This document shows, piece after piece, positions 27,601 to 37,300 of a DNA stretch of 64,000 nucleotides (the first letter of the stretch is position 1; every line of letters begins with the position of its first letter). The notes beneath the pieces are model-generated. The model ran no database searches. It had not been told where the DNA came from and worked only from the letters and a program-made list of their open reading frames with translations. This DNA comes from Halobacterium zhouii (GTDB lineage: Archaea; Halobacteriota; Halobacteria; Halobacteriales; Halobacteriaceae): assembly GCF_021249405.1 (NCBI RefSeq), contig NZ_CP089593.1, positions 1,302,001-1,366,000 on the forward strand, read 5' to 3'. The translations under genes and the position numbers were made by a program.

Positions 27601-28039
27601 CGAAACCATTGAAACGGTCACGACATACTACAGGCCAGACCAAGACCAAGAAGACCTCCACGACATACTCGATCGACTCCACGACATCCTTGACCAATTA
27701 GACGCAAGTAAGTACAAGTCGTGGAGAGAAGCCCGCAAAGCGGTGGCGAGTAACGAGGATGTTGACTTGGCGCGATTCCGCCAGCGGATGCGAACGTTCG
27801 AGGACATCTCCAAAAAAGAGAGGTACGAACTCATCGCAATAATTCACGACTATAAGGAGAGTCAGTCGGCAGAACCGGCGTGGGATGTCTACGAAGCGAT
27901 TGCGGAGATGATGGAGGAAGCGGATGACGTTGTGCTCCCTGAAGACGCCGGCTTCCGTGAACGCGTTAGGAAACTTTCAGAATTCGAGACGTACGAACAA
28001 CGACGGAATGAACTTGAAACCACACTCGGGGGGAACTAA
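24659..28039 (+). CDS. Large P-loop ATPase with internal Ig-like domains (DpdH-like)
   Basis: This 1,126-residue protein has Walker A in RGETGSGKSQLCQWL (about residues 77-92) and a later LRPVLICEDLT that may be Walker B. Residues about 514-667 switch to beta-rich text with SLTTNPEEPTVSDEVTVTARV and VRVLVDGRELGETRSNGKV, typical of Ig-like or CARDB-type folds, before a helical C-terminal part. Size and neighbours (small protein before, coiled coil and helicase after) match the DpdH slot of the Dpd system. It probably powers recognition or remodelling of unmarked DNA. Ig-like modules inside a cytoplasmic ATPase are unusual. Naming as DpdH is tentative. Confidence 0.75.
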   Translation: MSSMPKLWDDSVVRDYLTPEAHQKSRDQFLKTHIDIDKIRADYLFPHEGADEFVTQEEFRDSILKSNIDDDNRIFILRGETGSGKSQLCQWLEYQIGAEPEEGDETHIALHVSRSKTGIGDILDIISGPIDTDVTVSNVSDLDPEKVADAIITTLQAFGAGMEQFSEDEIEALTADRSNSPDLRTILKRNIDQYQESASSEGEKRMSDLITKKDYKDLSMAAFGSVQGAETLFPALQSQVHEILSRNLGVEDFQGKLEELSEEYKERGLRPVLICEDLTTFTVLKEQLLDHIFQLDSGHYDVVLGWTSGWEKDDLSRALGTSQGISTYMEDRAEGYLSTTDEDGRAYFLDDDITVKLARKYMSTIIEESESDSSLSDDVLEAFDGLYPFNETFIEESYNHLIQDGNKRRTPRLLLMRVIRECLSSTVPPFEAIEDNPYVEPFPSPVDLSYSDSLQQLGKWYGSATTDRRLRVRGQIADTFDISLTDVDVDDDWAYFQADVPSPTLNLGVSEGNLHPSEYITLRATLDGRGEDAVTIRRDSEDLATTDEDGLVSVRLPDEDGDVTFQAEKDGTIDTTTVTVVDPEGGDDEVTVSLTTNPEEPTVSDEVTVTARVNGEPRSSVRVLVDGRELGETRSNGKVHFNAPDSDSATVEAVYDDVSDETTIDIKSPDIHIPVGTDLDSTTVKEYLLQYRDWIKVGDTYDSSTVLREGAAGALNEWHDPTLLGNLNARNDGVHGIYYTRSSDVPVSIVGPDERKGLSFNLDFGVEYDDIYEPLFWYGISESGEFPQEDKYDLNYDLLRAWTDKQVADFRAEMRADIEGCIDPMTLEEFTVLAQFLILNATTGRRKVEADMMFEEPPQQNDDDVYVPGLHHKQPSDLQDATKGLFKSRKAPYNLAQGLFLLKSNVVDHQRLSKAIESVSENLDRYLLQAMQIDTADLPSAYQISTTRSTGYGVDDLFDRVKKYATALDNISAEQNAAHVTETIETVTTYYRPDQDQEDLHDILDRLHDILDQLDASKYKSWREARKAVASNEDVDLARFRQRMRTFEDISKKERYELIAIIHDYKESQSAEPAWDVYEAIAEMMEEADDVVLPEDAGFRERVRKLSEFETYEQRRNELETTLGGN

Positions 28040-28041
28040 CC

Positions 28042-28797
28042 ATGCCGATACAAACCACGTCACTCAAGTCGAAACTCGATAGCCTTGAACAGAAGGCTGA
28101 GGAGTTCGACACACGAACAAACACCGAGGAGCGAGTCGGCCAAACCGAGGAGGACTTGAAGGAACTGAACCGGACTCTTCGCAAACTCAAACAGTCACTC
28201 GACGATTTTGAACGCCAAGCGGGTATCCTCACCCAGGTATTCGAACAGTCTCTCCCATCGGAAGCAGTGGCTGCACGCGACAAGGTGCAATCCATTTCCA
28301 GTGTAACACAGGACGATATCCTTGACAGAATTGACGACAAGAGTCATTCGCTGTCGGCTCACGTCGACGAAGTTCGGGATGCGCGGGAGGAAGTGAAGAG
28401 TGCACAGCGCATCATTGGCGACCAGCTAAAGGAAATTCAGCGGGAGAAACTGGCTGACGCCGACACTGCGGAGAGTATCCAGAAAATCGTCGGCGAGGAA
28501 CCAGAGGCTATGAAGACAATTAGCCAGTACCGTTCGTTCCTCAACTCCATCCTCAATCCGAGAGACTCGGTCTCTCATCTGAAGTCACAATGGCAGGGGC
28601 TTGAGAAGGCCTTCGACAACCTCGATACGGACTGGGAAGGGTTCCGTCAACGCCACGGCCTCAGCCAGCAGACGATTGAGGACCTGAAGAAACTCAGTCG
28701 CGAGGGCGAAGTTGATCTCGACGACCTTGACGACGCCAGCGTAAATGAGATGTTAGACGTTCCTGAACTCCGCTCTACAATCAAGGTGAGCCTCTAA
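28042..28797 (+). CDS. Coiled-coil protein at the DpdI position
   Basis: This 251-residue protein is almost entirely helical and charged, with a clear coiled coil over residues 5-75 (LKSKLDSLEQKAEEFD, then EEDLKELNRTLRKLKQSLDD) and a second one over 90-150. No catalytic motif is seen. It starts two bases after the ATPase stop and ends seven bases before the helicase gene. Its size and place suit DpdI, a structural partner, but this rests on order and length only. Confidence 0.65.
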   Translation: MPIQTTSLKSKLDSLEQKAEEFDTRTNTEERVGQTEEDLKELNRTLRKLKQSLDDFERQAGILTQVFEQSLPSEAVAARDKVQSISSVTQDDILDRIDDKSHSLSAHVDEVRDAREEVKSAQRIIGDQLKEIQREKLADADTAESIQKIVGEEPEAMKTISQYRSFLNSILNPRDSVSHLKSQWQGLEKAFDNLDTDWEGFRQRHGLSQQTIEDLKKLSREGEVDLDDLDDASVNEMLDVPELRSTIKVSL

Positions 28798-28803
28798 GCA
28801 CCG

Positions 28804-31800
28804 ATGGAAAATCCTGCTAGACGCGCGGAAGCAGCGATGGAAGCCTACCGGAATCACTTCATCGGTGCTGGTGGACGAGCGGCGCGGAACGTCGCGCACC
28901 GCTTCGAAGCTACCGATAACGGCGAGGATTCCGTCATCGGCTTCCGCGGTCCGTATCTGCAGGCGCTTGACGTCGCGAACTGGAGCACAGAGTCGTGGCT
29001 CTCGTTCAGCAAGCATGCCGGTCTCCATCCCCTTGTCCGACTTGCGTTCGAGGATATCGGGTTCCGACGACTCTACGACTTTCAGGAGAGGAGTATCGAG
29101 ACGATCTTAGACGGACAGGACACGGTTATTACGGCCGCAACTGGTCGGGGGAAGACCGAAGCATGGCTAATCCCGATTCTCGACTACATTCTCAAAGCAA
29201 ATCAAGGGAAGGCCGCTGAGAGCGACCCCGACGACGTCAAAGCAGTCCTCACGTATCCGACGAAGGCGCTCGCACAAGACCAGTTGAAGCGCCTGATCCA
29301 GTACCTCTACCGGATCAACTCGGAGCTCCCGACGAACGATCGCATCACGGTCGGAATCTACGACGGTGACACACCGAGTAATATGTCATCGCGTGCGGAG
29401 GGCTACCTGAATGCGACGTTCAAGTACTTCGAGTGTCCGGGTTACAACGACGCACTCGAGAAGTGCCAGAACTGCGGGAAGAGTGTTCACGTTCGGAACA
29501 ATGGCCAGCGCTACGAACTCGAACCCGAGAAAAAGCAGTGCGTCGACGACGTGCCTTTAGACTTCCTCCGGTTAACGAAGAACGAAATCCTCGAAGAGGG
29601 CGTCGATATCCTCCTCACGAACCCGGACACAATCAATCTCAAACTCATCAACACGAACGCGAGCGACGAACACGACGCATTCGTCTACGAGCCACAGTTC
29701 TTCGTCTTCGACGAGGTCCACACCTACGACGGCCTCTTTGGGAGTTATACAGCGGCACTCACGAAGCGCATTCGTGCACTACGGGAGGCACGCGGTGTCG
29801 ACTCCCCGCAGGTGATCGCGAGCAGCGCTACCGTCGAGAACGACGTCGAACTGTTCCGCCGAATCAGCGGTGCAGCGGACGTTGCGCACGTCGACGAGAA
29901 CCCACGCACACTCGACCCACCACCACTTGATGAGTTGCCAGCAGCCCTCTACGAGGAATCGATCACTGCCGCACAATTACGTCGCGCAGTCCGCGGCGAG
30001 AGACCGTTCCCGACTGCACTCGACTCATTCGAACCGTCCATAGACGACCCAAGTGCGGTCGACAACGAAAGCCTCGACGAACTGCTCGGTGACGCACTCT
30101 TCGAGCACCTCACCACGACATCGAATAACTCCGTCGTACACGCTGTACAGCTTCTCCATCAAGAACTCGCTGAGGAACCCCGGACGCGCGAGGCGTTCCT
30201 CAACAGCCTCCAGTCGGAGTACTCGCTCACAGGCGACCAGGCGGAGACCGCCCTTGAGAACTTTCGGACACTCGGGGAGTACTCGGGCTTACTAGAGAAC
30301 CGCAGTCACCTCTTCTCGTGGCCACTCGATGGATTCTACACCTGCGCGCAATGTGCGGCCGTCTATCGCTCTCCACAGGATACGTGCTCGGAATGTGACT
30401 CTGGATTCGTCACCCGCGCGACGTACTGCCGCCGGTGTGCTGAGGAAGCGCTCGTGGCGTGGTACTGCCCCGAATGCGATCAACTCGAATCCTACGCACC
30501 GTCCGAAGAGGGGAGTTTCGCATCACGAGATGAGCAGTACTGCGGGCGGTGTCAGGCTGCACGCGACAAGAAGGTCCGTCTGCTCCGGGTGACGTTCACA
30601 CCCCGACTAGAGTGTCAGTCCTGTGGCTCCACCGAGGAACGCAGCGTCATCAAAACCTGCACGTGCGGGGCGGCGATGACACGCACTGCCGTCGACGAAT
30701 GGACGTGCACAAACCCCCAGTGCTCTCGAACGACACCCGCAGACGCGGGCTGTCCAGACTGCGGTGCAAAACAACGCGTGCTCCAACGGAGTGACGGGGC
30801 CGTTGAATGCCCATCCTGTGGGCAGACGTACGACGCTGCAGACACACCGCGTCGATGCACGTGTGGCCACTCAGTCGTGAACACCCGCCTTATCCCCTGG
30901 GTGTGTACGCACGACAACTGCACACACCAGTACTACTCTCCAACGCCGCCGACAGAGTGCCAATGTAGCGCAGAGACGTTCGTCAAACAGGGACTCTTCG
31001 AGGTCTTCGAGAACGACCACTGTACCGAGTGCGATACGGCCGTCCTTCCAGGGTCATCCTGTACGTGTGACGACCCAGAGATACAGCAGCAGGCGGACGC
31101 CTACCAGTCCTATCAGACAATCACCGCAACCGGCCGTGTCGTTCCGGTTCGAGGCAATACGTCGGCCATTCCCTGCCGCCACCAGCGACTCAGCTATCGA
31201 ATCGGACAGCGCTACGACGAACTGGTCCGCAGCCCCAACAATATCGCCGTCACGACCTCGCAGTATATGCTCCGTGAAGTCGCTGATGACGAAGACTACT
31301 CGTCGGCGAAAATGCTGTCGTTCGCCGACTCCCATCGCGACATGAAGGAACTCGGCCGCGACTTCAACGAACCGGAGGTCGAGTCACTCCTCGACCAAGC
31401 ACTCATCGAGGCAATCCGCACTACTGACGACCTGTGGCCAGCCCTCGACGATATCCTCACAGAATCACTGGCGTGTATCGACGCACTCCACAATGAACTT
31501 AGCCCGCCACGCAACCTCCAGGATGTCGCATTCGACCTGAAAGACCACCTCGTTGACCGCGCCCGCCGGTTCATGGACACCGAAGACGCGATTCGGAATC
31601 GTCTCCGTCGACGGGCGATCCCCCACAGCTACACGCAGCGGTTTCGAGAGCGCGGCGGTTCACTCGCTTCGGACGGCATCGTCGACGTTCGAATCGATCC
31701 GACAGTCCTGGCAGATCTTCCTGATGCCGAGCGTGACCTGCTACGTAGCGTCATCGATCACGGGAACGGTTGTCCCGTTGACTCGATCGCGGAACGCATC

Positions 31801-34326
31801 GACGACCAGCCTCGTGCCTCGGTCGTCGGGTCGCTGATCGAGCGTGGCGTCCTTGACGATGAGAGTGAGGACTATCTCTCGCTGAATCCGGCAGCGTTAG
31901 AACTGACGCTCGCCGGTGATGGTGACGGTATCAAGTACATCCCCGAGTCGGCGAAATTCTCGCCGTCGTGGCTTGGCCAAGTCGGACTCCGCTCGCGTGA
32001 CGCGGTTCCATTCGAGACCACACTCGCAGAACGCGCCAATCCGAACCATCCACAATTCCATCAACGAGCGTACCGTGCAGAGTACTCACGAGCGCGTATC
32101 CTCATCGCAAAAGTCTACTTGGGGATGACGGACAAACGCGAGCGCCGTGAACTTGAGTACCTCTTCCGCGAGGGGAACTATCCACACTTCCTCTCCTCGG
32201 GGCCGACGATGGAACTTGGTGTCGACATCGGTGACCTCGACGCACTTCTGCTGTATGGGGTGCCGCCGAACATGAACGCGTACCTCCAGCGTGTCGGCCG
32301 CGCCGGCCGAAGTTCACACTCCTCGCTCGTCCACAGTGTCAGCCAGCGCAACCCGATCGACTACTACTATTACGAGGAGCCGACGGATCTCATCAGCGCG
32401 GATCCGAAGCCCGTTCCGCTCAACGAGCATAACGAGGAGGTCCTTCGTGTCTCCCTCTCGTGGGCCGTCTTCGACTACATCGCGGCGAACTTCGTCGTCC
32501 CCTGGGAGATTGAAGGATGGGGGGCGAACGCAACTGTCTCTGGTGGCGATGACTTCAAACGTCGCAGCGGCGACACGGACGATTCCGACTACGGGAAACT
32601 AACCCATCTGATGACGCTCCCCGTATCGAAGCTCGGCCTTGACACCGATGTCTCGAAACTCGCCGCTCTCGGGACGATCGTCAGCGACAACGAACAGCAG
32701 ATACGTGAGTACTTGTGTTCCCTGCTCGCGTACCAGTACTGCACCGACTGTAGCGCAAAATACGACCGCTCGGCCACGATTGACACGTGTCGCGTCGAGG
32801 AGTGCGACGGCCAGGTTCTCGACGCACAGGAAGAGTTCGGTGACCTCGTCGACGAGGCGGTAGCGTCCTTCCAAGACCGCTACCTGAATCAGTATCGGAC
32901 GTACCGTGATCGCCTCGTCGAAGAACAGCAGGCGTTGAGTCAGGAGCGGACTGACCTTCGCCGGGAGAAGCGACACGCTGGGCGAGACGAGTCGACGCGT
33001 CTTCGCCGTCGTGAGAACGCAGTGGCAGAACGGATCAGCGCACTTCAGGACCATCTCGATACGCTCGAGCGACAGTCGTACTCCGATTTCCTCCAGAACG
33101 CTCGTACCAGCAAGTTCGCATTCAATATGCGGAACGTCTCGAACAACGTCGGTTTGACGTTGGTCACTGAGCAAGACGGCGAGTACGATCGCCGCGAGGT
33201 CGGCGGTAACTATGGCGGACGGAGCGTCCGCATGGCCATTCAGGAACTCCACCCTGCAGCCGCATATCTTGACGACGGAGAGACGTACGTCGTTAGCCAC
33301 CTCCGGACAGACGACTTCGAGTCGTCGACGCTCCGTGAGCAAGTTGTGGACGCCGATACCGACACCGACCAACTCGCCGAAGAGAAGGTCTGTAGTGCGT
33401 GCCATACGTCGCATCCCCTCTCCGCGTCCGAATGCTCCTGTGACCACGACGCCCCGCTCAAACGTCGGCGCCTCGTCGCGATGGATAGCGTCGAATCCCA
33501 CCGTGACGATCTCCGCATGAGTAAGGGGGGTGATCCGGCGCGAGAACTCTATCAGAAACCTGGAGAGGAAGTCCAGAACACCTACGCTGAGCGTGAGACG
33601 TCCGTTCTGGAGTTCAATCCCGTTGAGTCGTTCCGCGTCTGTGATGGCGACGGGACACCGGTCGGAACACTCGAGTACGGTGACTACACGGTGCTCACGC
33701 ACACTAGGAGCTACCAAGCGAAGTACAAGAACGGGGAGACCGATCCGCGTCCGACCCCGTTCGAGGTCTGCGGAGAGGAGAACTGTCCCGGTGTCGTCTA
33801 TCGTGACGACGACGGACACGCGCAGTGCTCCGCCGACTCTGAACACAGTCCGAACCGCCGGGGTGCCGACTCCGAGTACGTCCGACTCGGCTATTCCTAC
33901 GAGACGAGCGGCGTCCGTGTTTCACTCGACGACGCCGAGGCGTCACACACGTTCGTCCACGGGCTCCGTGTCGCGCTCCAGTCGCTTGGCGGAGTAAACA
34001 TCAGAGAGATCAACGAGACGACGGCCGACGACCACGTCGACTTGCTCGACGCCCAGGAAGGCGGTGCAAACATCGCCAAACTGCTCGTTGAGCGCGACGC
34101 AGGCGACTTCCAGAACTTCCAGCACGCCATGGAACTGATCCACGACCATTTCGTCTGCGACTGCGAAGACGGCTGTCCGATGTGTCTCTACCAGTACGGT
34201 TGCGACGAACACAACCAGCCACGGTCGTTCGCACGCGACACCGTTCTCGACTATTTCGAACCTGGACTGCCGACAATCATGCCGACCAAGACATCCACCA
34301 CCAACCCTCAATCCACTGACCCATGA
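28804..34326 (+). CDS. DEAD/DEAH-type helicase with zinc ribbons and DUF1998 (DpdJ/MrfA-like), copy 1
   Basis: This 1,840-residue protein has Walker A AATGRGKT (residues 111-118), VLTYPTKALAQDQ, TNPDT, the DEVH box near 301 and SSAT for the first RecA fold. The second fold has TMELGVDIGDL (about 1135) and QRVGRAGR (about 1161). Between them lie many CxxC pairs, that is zinc ribbons, spread over about 520-760. The C-terminus (CDCEDGCPMCLYQYGC) is the cysteine cluster of DUF1998, as in MrfA/YprA repair helicases and DISARM DrmB. It likely unwinds or translocates on DNA lacking the mark. The next gene is a full-length paralogue joined by an ATGA overlap. Confidence 0.88.
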   Translation: MENPARRAEAAMEAYRNHFIGAGGRAARNVAHRFEATDNGEDSVIGFRGPYLQALDVANWSTESWLSFSKHAGLHPLVRLAFEDIGFRRLYDFQERSIETILDGQDTVITAATGRGKTEAWLIPILDYILKANQGKAAESDPDDVKAVLTYPTKALAQDQLKRLIQYLYRINSELPTNDRITVGIYDGDTPSNMSSRAEGYLNATFKYFECPGYNDALEKCQNCGKSVHVRNNGQRYELEPEKKQCVDDVPLDFLRLTKNEILEEGVDILLTNPDTINLKLINTNASDEHDAFVYEPQFFVFDEVHTYDGLFGSYTAALTKRIRALREARGVDSPQVIASSATVENDVELFRRISGAADVAHVDENPRTLDPPPLDELPAALYEESITAAQLRRAVRGERPFPTALDSFEPSIDDPSAVDNESLDELLGDALFEHLTTTSNNSVVHAVQLLHQELAEEPRTREAFLNSLQSEYSLTGDQAETALENFRTLGEYSGLLENRSHLFSWPLDGFYTCAQCAAVYRSPQDTCSECDSGFVTRATYCRRCAEEALVAWYCPECDQLESYAPSEEGSFASRDEQYCGRCQAARDKKVRLLRVTFTPRLECQSCGSTEERSVIKTCTCGAAMTRTAVDEWTCTNPQCSRTTPADAGCPDCGAKQRVLQRSDGAVECPSCGQTYDAADTPRRCTCGHSVVNTRLIPWVCTHDNCTHQYYSPTPPTECQCSAETFVKQGLFEVFENDHCTECDTAVLPGSSCTCDDPEIQQQADAYQSYQTITATGRVVPVRGNTSAIPCRHQRLSYRIGQRYDELVRSPNNIAVTTSQYMLREVADDEDYSSAKMLSFADSHRDMKELGRDFNEPEVESLLDQALIEAIRTTDDLWPALDDILTESLACIDALHNELSPPRNLQDVAFDLKDHLVDRARRFMDTEDAIRNRLRRRAIPHSYTQRFRERGGSLASDGIVDVRIDPTVLADLPDAERDLLRSVIDHGNGCPVDSIAERIDDQPRASVVGSLIERGVLDDESEDYLSLNPAALELTLAGDGDGIKYIPESAKFSPSWLGQVGLRSRDAVPFETTLAERANPNHPQFHQRAYRAEYSRARILIAKVYLGMTDKRERRELEYLFREGNYPHFLSSGPTMELGVDIGDLDALLLYGVPPNMNAYLQRVGRAGRSSHSSLVHSVSQRNPIDYYYYEEPTDLISADPKPVPLNEHNEEVLRVSLSWAVFDYIAANFVVPWEIEGWGANATVSGGDDFKRRSGDTDDSDYGKLTHLMTLPVSKLGLDTDVSKLAALGTIVSDNEQQIREYLCSLLAYQYCTDCSAKYDRSATIDTCRVEECDGQVLDAQEEFGDLVDEAVASFQDRYLNQYRTYRDRLVEEQQALSQERTDLRREKRHAGRDESTRLRRRENAVAERISALQDHLDTLERQSYSDFLQNARTSKFAFNMRNVSNNVGLTLVTEQDGEYDRREVGGNYGGRSVRMAIQELHPAAAYLDDGETYVVSHLRTDDFESSTLREQVVDADTDTDQLAEEKVCSACHTSHPLSASECSCDHDAPLKRRRLVAMDSVESHRDDLRMSKGGDPARELYQKPGEEVQNTYAERETSVLEFNPVESFRVCDGDGTPVGTLEYGDYTVLTHTRSYQAKYKNGETDPRPTPFEVCGEENCPGVVYRDDDGHAQCSADSEHSPNRRGADSEYVRLGYSYETSGVRVSLDDAEASHTFVHGLRVALQSLGGVNIREINETTADDHVDLLDAQEGGANIAKLLVERDAGDFQNFQHAMELIHDHFVCDCEDGCPMCLYQYGCDEHNQPRSFARDTVLDYFEPGLPTIMPTKTSTTNPQSTDP

Positions 34327-37300
34327 GCCACGACACACTCAAGCACGCTGAACAGTTGAAACGCGCATACGGCGACCACTACGTCGCCAGCCAGAACACT
34401 GCGACCCTGAAGGACATCATCTCGCGCTACGAGGGTGGGACAGAGCAGACGCTCCACGAGCGATTGCCTGAGTTCATGCGGACGCACGGTCCATTCCTCC
34501 AAGCGCTCGATTTGCCACGACAAAGCGACACCTCGTGGTCGGAGTTTGCCACGAACCGCCAGTCGATCGCCGACGACGCGCCCGACGGCCTCCATGATGA
34601 TATCGTTCGCACGTTCTCTGAGGCCGGCTTCGAGCGACTCTACGCGTTCCAAGAGGACACCGTGGACTCGATGCTTGCCGATAATCACACGCTCGTCACG
34701 GCTGGGACGGGCCGCGGGAAAACAGAGAGTTGGCTCATCCCGATTCTCCAATACATTTGTGAGGCGAAAGCCGGCTATCACGACGCTGACCCGCAGAGTG
34801 TCAAGTGCGTTCTCACCTATCCCACGAAAGCACTCGCACAGGATCAACTGAAGCGCCTCATCGAATACCTCTCAACGCTCAACGAGACCCGAACTGGCAC
34901 TGACCAGATCACGGTCGGTATCTTCGATGGCGATACCCCACACAACGATCCGGACGCTTACTCGTATCTCAACACTTCGTTCGAGTACTTCGAGTGTCCT
35001 TGCAGCAACTGCTCGGACTCGTTGACGGTTGAACGAACTGAGGACGGCTATTGCGTCACGCACGACTCCCCGAATGAGATGGACGTCGACCTCGACTTCA
35101 TCGAACTCACTCGTGAGGAGATTGTTGACGCGGAAGTCGATATCCTCCTTACGAATCCAGACACCGTCAACTATCGGTTATTCAACGTCAATGAACAGGA
35201 CGAACAGGCAGTGTTCGTCACGCAGCCGAAATACGTCGTCTTCGACGAGATCCACGAATACTCCGAGCTCTTCGGGTCATTCACCGCGACGTTGATGCGT
35301 CGCTATCTCCGCTCCCGGTGCTCACTGCTCGGACTCGACGACGACGCGGACGACGACCTCCGACTCGTCGGCGCTAGCGCGACCGTCGAGAACAAGCGCG
35401 CGATTTTCCAGCGTATCAACCCCTTCACGGATGCTGACATCACTGTCGTCGAGGAAAACCCGCGAACGCTTGAGCGTCCCCTCCCAGACGCTCTCCCGAA
35501 CCCACTCGCCGAACACACCGTCGACCTGGACCGACTCACCGATACGTCCCCGGAGTGGACGCCTGCCGAATCGCTTGTCGCGGATGTCCTCGGAAGCCTG
35601 CCTACTGATGCCGATGCTAGCGAACGGCGGCGAGTCGCCGGTAACCGGCTTTATGACACCCTTCTTAACGAAACTGATGACGACCTCGACATCATTCGCG
35701 CGCTCTACACAACGCTTCACGAGGAGGCTCAGCGGCCGGCCGATCTCCACGAGACGCTCGTGGAGATGTACGATCTCACCGACGAGCAGGCTACTCGACT
35801 CGTTGATAATTTCGTCACGCTTGGTCAACTCTCTGGTGTTCTCGAGAGTCGCGCCCATCTGTTCAGTTGGCCACTCGACGGCTACTACACCTGCGTGAAC
35901 TGTGCAGCGGTCTACGATACGCCGCAGTCCGAGTGCTCGCAGTGTGGCCATCACTTTGTCACCAAACTTGCGTACTGCAACCATTGTGGTGAGGAGGCGC
36001 TCGAGTCGTGGTTCTGTCCGGACTGCGAGCAACTCGCCCCACTCAACGTCACGTCCGGTGAGGGACGCTTTGAGTACTTCCAAGACCACACGTGCAGCTG
36101 TGGAACAGAGACGATTCGGGCGGTTTGGCGCCCCTACTACGAGTGCTCGGGGTGTGGTGACCGACAGAAGATCAATCGGATCACCCACTGTCCAGACTGC
36201 GACACCGTCATGGTTCTCAGCGATGACCAGGACGAACTCGTCTGCCGGAACCCAGACTGTGACGTAACTCTGGAGGCCGGGGTGGAGGTCGTCTGTGAGA
36301 ACTGCCACTCGTCCGATCTCGAACCACTCAGCGACGACTCTGTCCTCTACTGTGAGGACTGCGGGGACACTCACGAACAGGAGGCCGGCCATCGATGTAG
36401 TTGTGGTGGAACGCTGCGCCCGAAGCGCTACCTCGGCTGGTCGTGTAGCGACCCCGACTGTGACGCGGTCTACTTCGGGGAGCCACCGAACACTTGCGAC
36501 TGCGGGAAGCGGCGGTTCGCCCGAACGGGCCTCCTCGACATCAACGCGATTGATCACTGTTCGAACTGCGATACCGACCTCCTTCCGGGTGCTGAGTGTC
36601 GCTGCGATGACCCAGCGATTTCCCCGACCGTTCGTGGCTTCCGCGAGTACAAACTCGTCGACGAGCTCGGGCAGATCCGCAAGCCTTCGTCGTTCCACGG
36701 AGCTGTACCCTGCTACGATCCGCGGAAGACTTATCGGAAGTCCTCGCGCTACGAGTCGATGATTCGCGGGCCTGGTAACACCGCCGTCACAACCGCCCAA
36801 TACTTCCTCCGCGAGATTGCGGACGTCGACGATCCGGAGTCGTTCCGTGAAGCCAAGATGCTCTCCTTCGCCGACAGCCAGTCGGACATGAAGGAACTCA
36901 ATCGGAACTTCACCGAACCCGAGCGGACGCTCTTCGTAACCCAGTTCGTCGTCGACACGCTCACGGAAGCAGACGAAGACTGGGTGTCGCTCGCAGACCT
37001 CCAGTCCACGGTAATTGAGCGCGCCACGGAGTACGAGCAGATGCTCACCGAGGGTGATGGCGGACTACTAGAAGCCATGACGGGTTATCGGCAGTCCGTC
37101 AGTGACTTCCTCGAAGAGGAGGTCGCAGCGCGAGTCCTCCAGGGACGCTACAACAACCGCTGGCGGAGCCGCGACCACCTCCCCTCCGACGGCTTGCTTG
37201 ACGTCACACTCGATGTCGACTGGAGCAGTCTCCCGTCGGGTGAACGAGCCATTCTCGAGGGACTGAACGAGCAGAGCAAGCAGTACGTCGATTCACTCAT

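Noticed and set aside
32599-33846. Minus-strand ORF of 415 codons opposite the first helicase
   Set aside because: It mirrors the C-terminal part of the helicase, which keeps family motifs on both sides of it.
35322-36800. Minus-strand ORF of 492 codons opposite the second helicase
   Set aside because: Shadow of the zinc-ribbon region; no initiation signal or motif.
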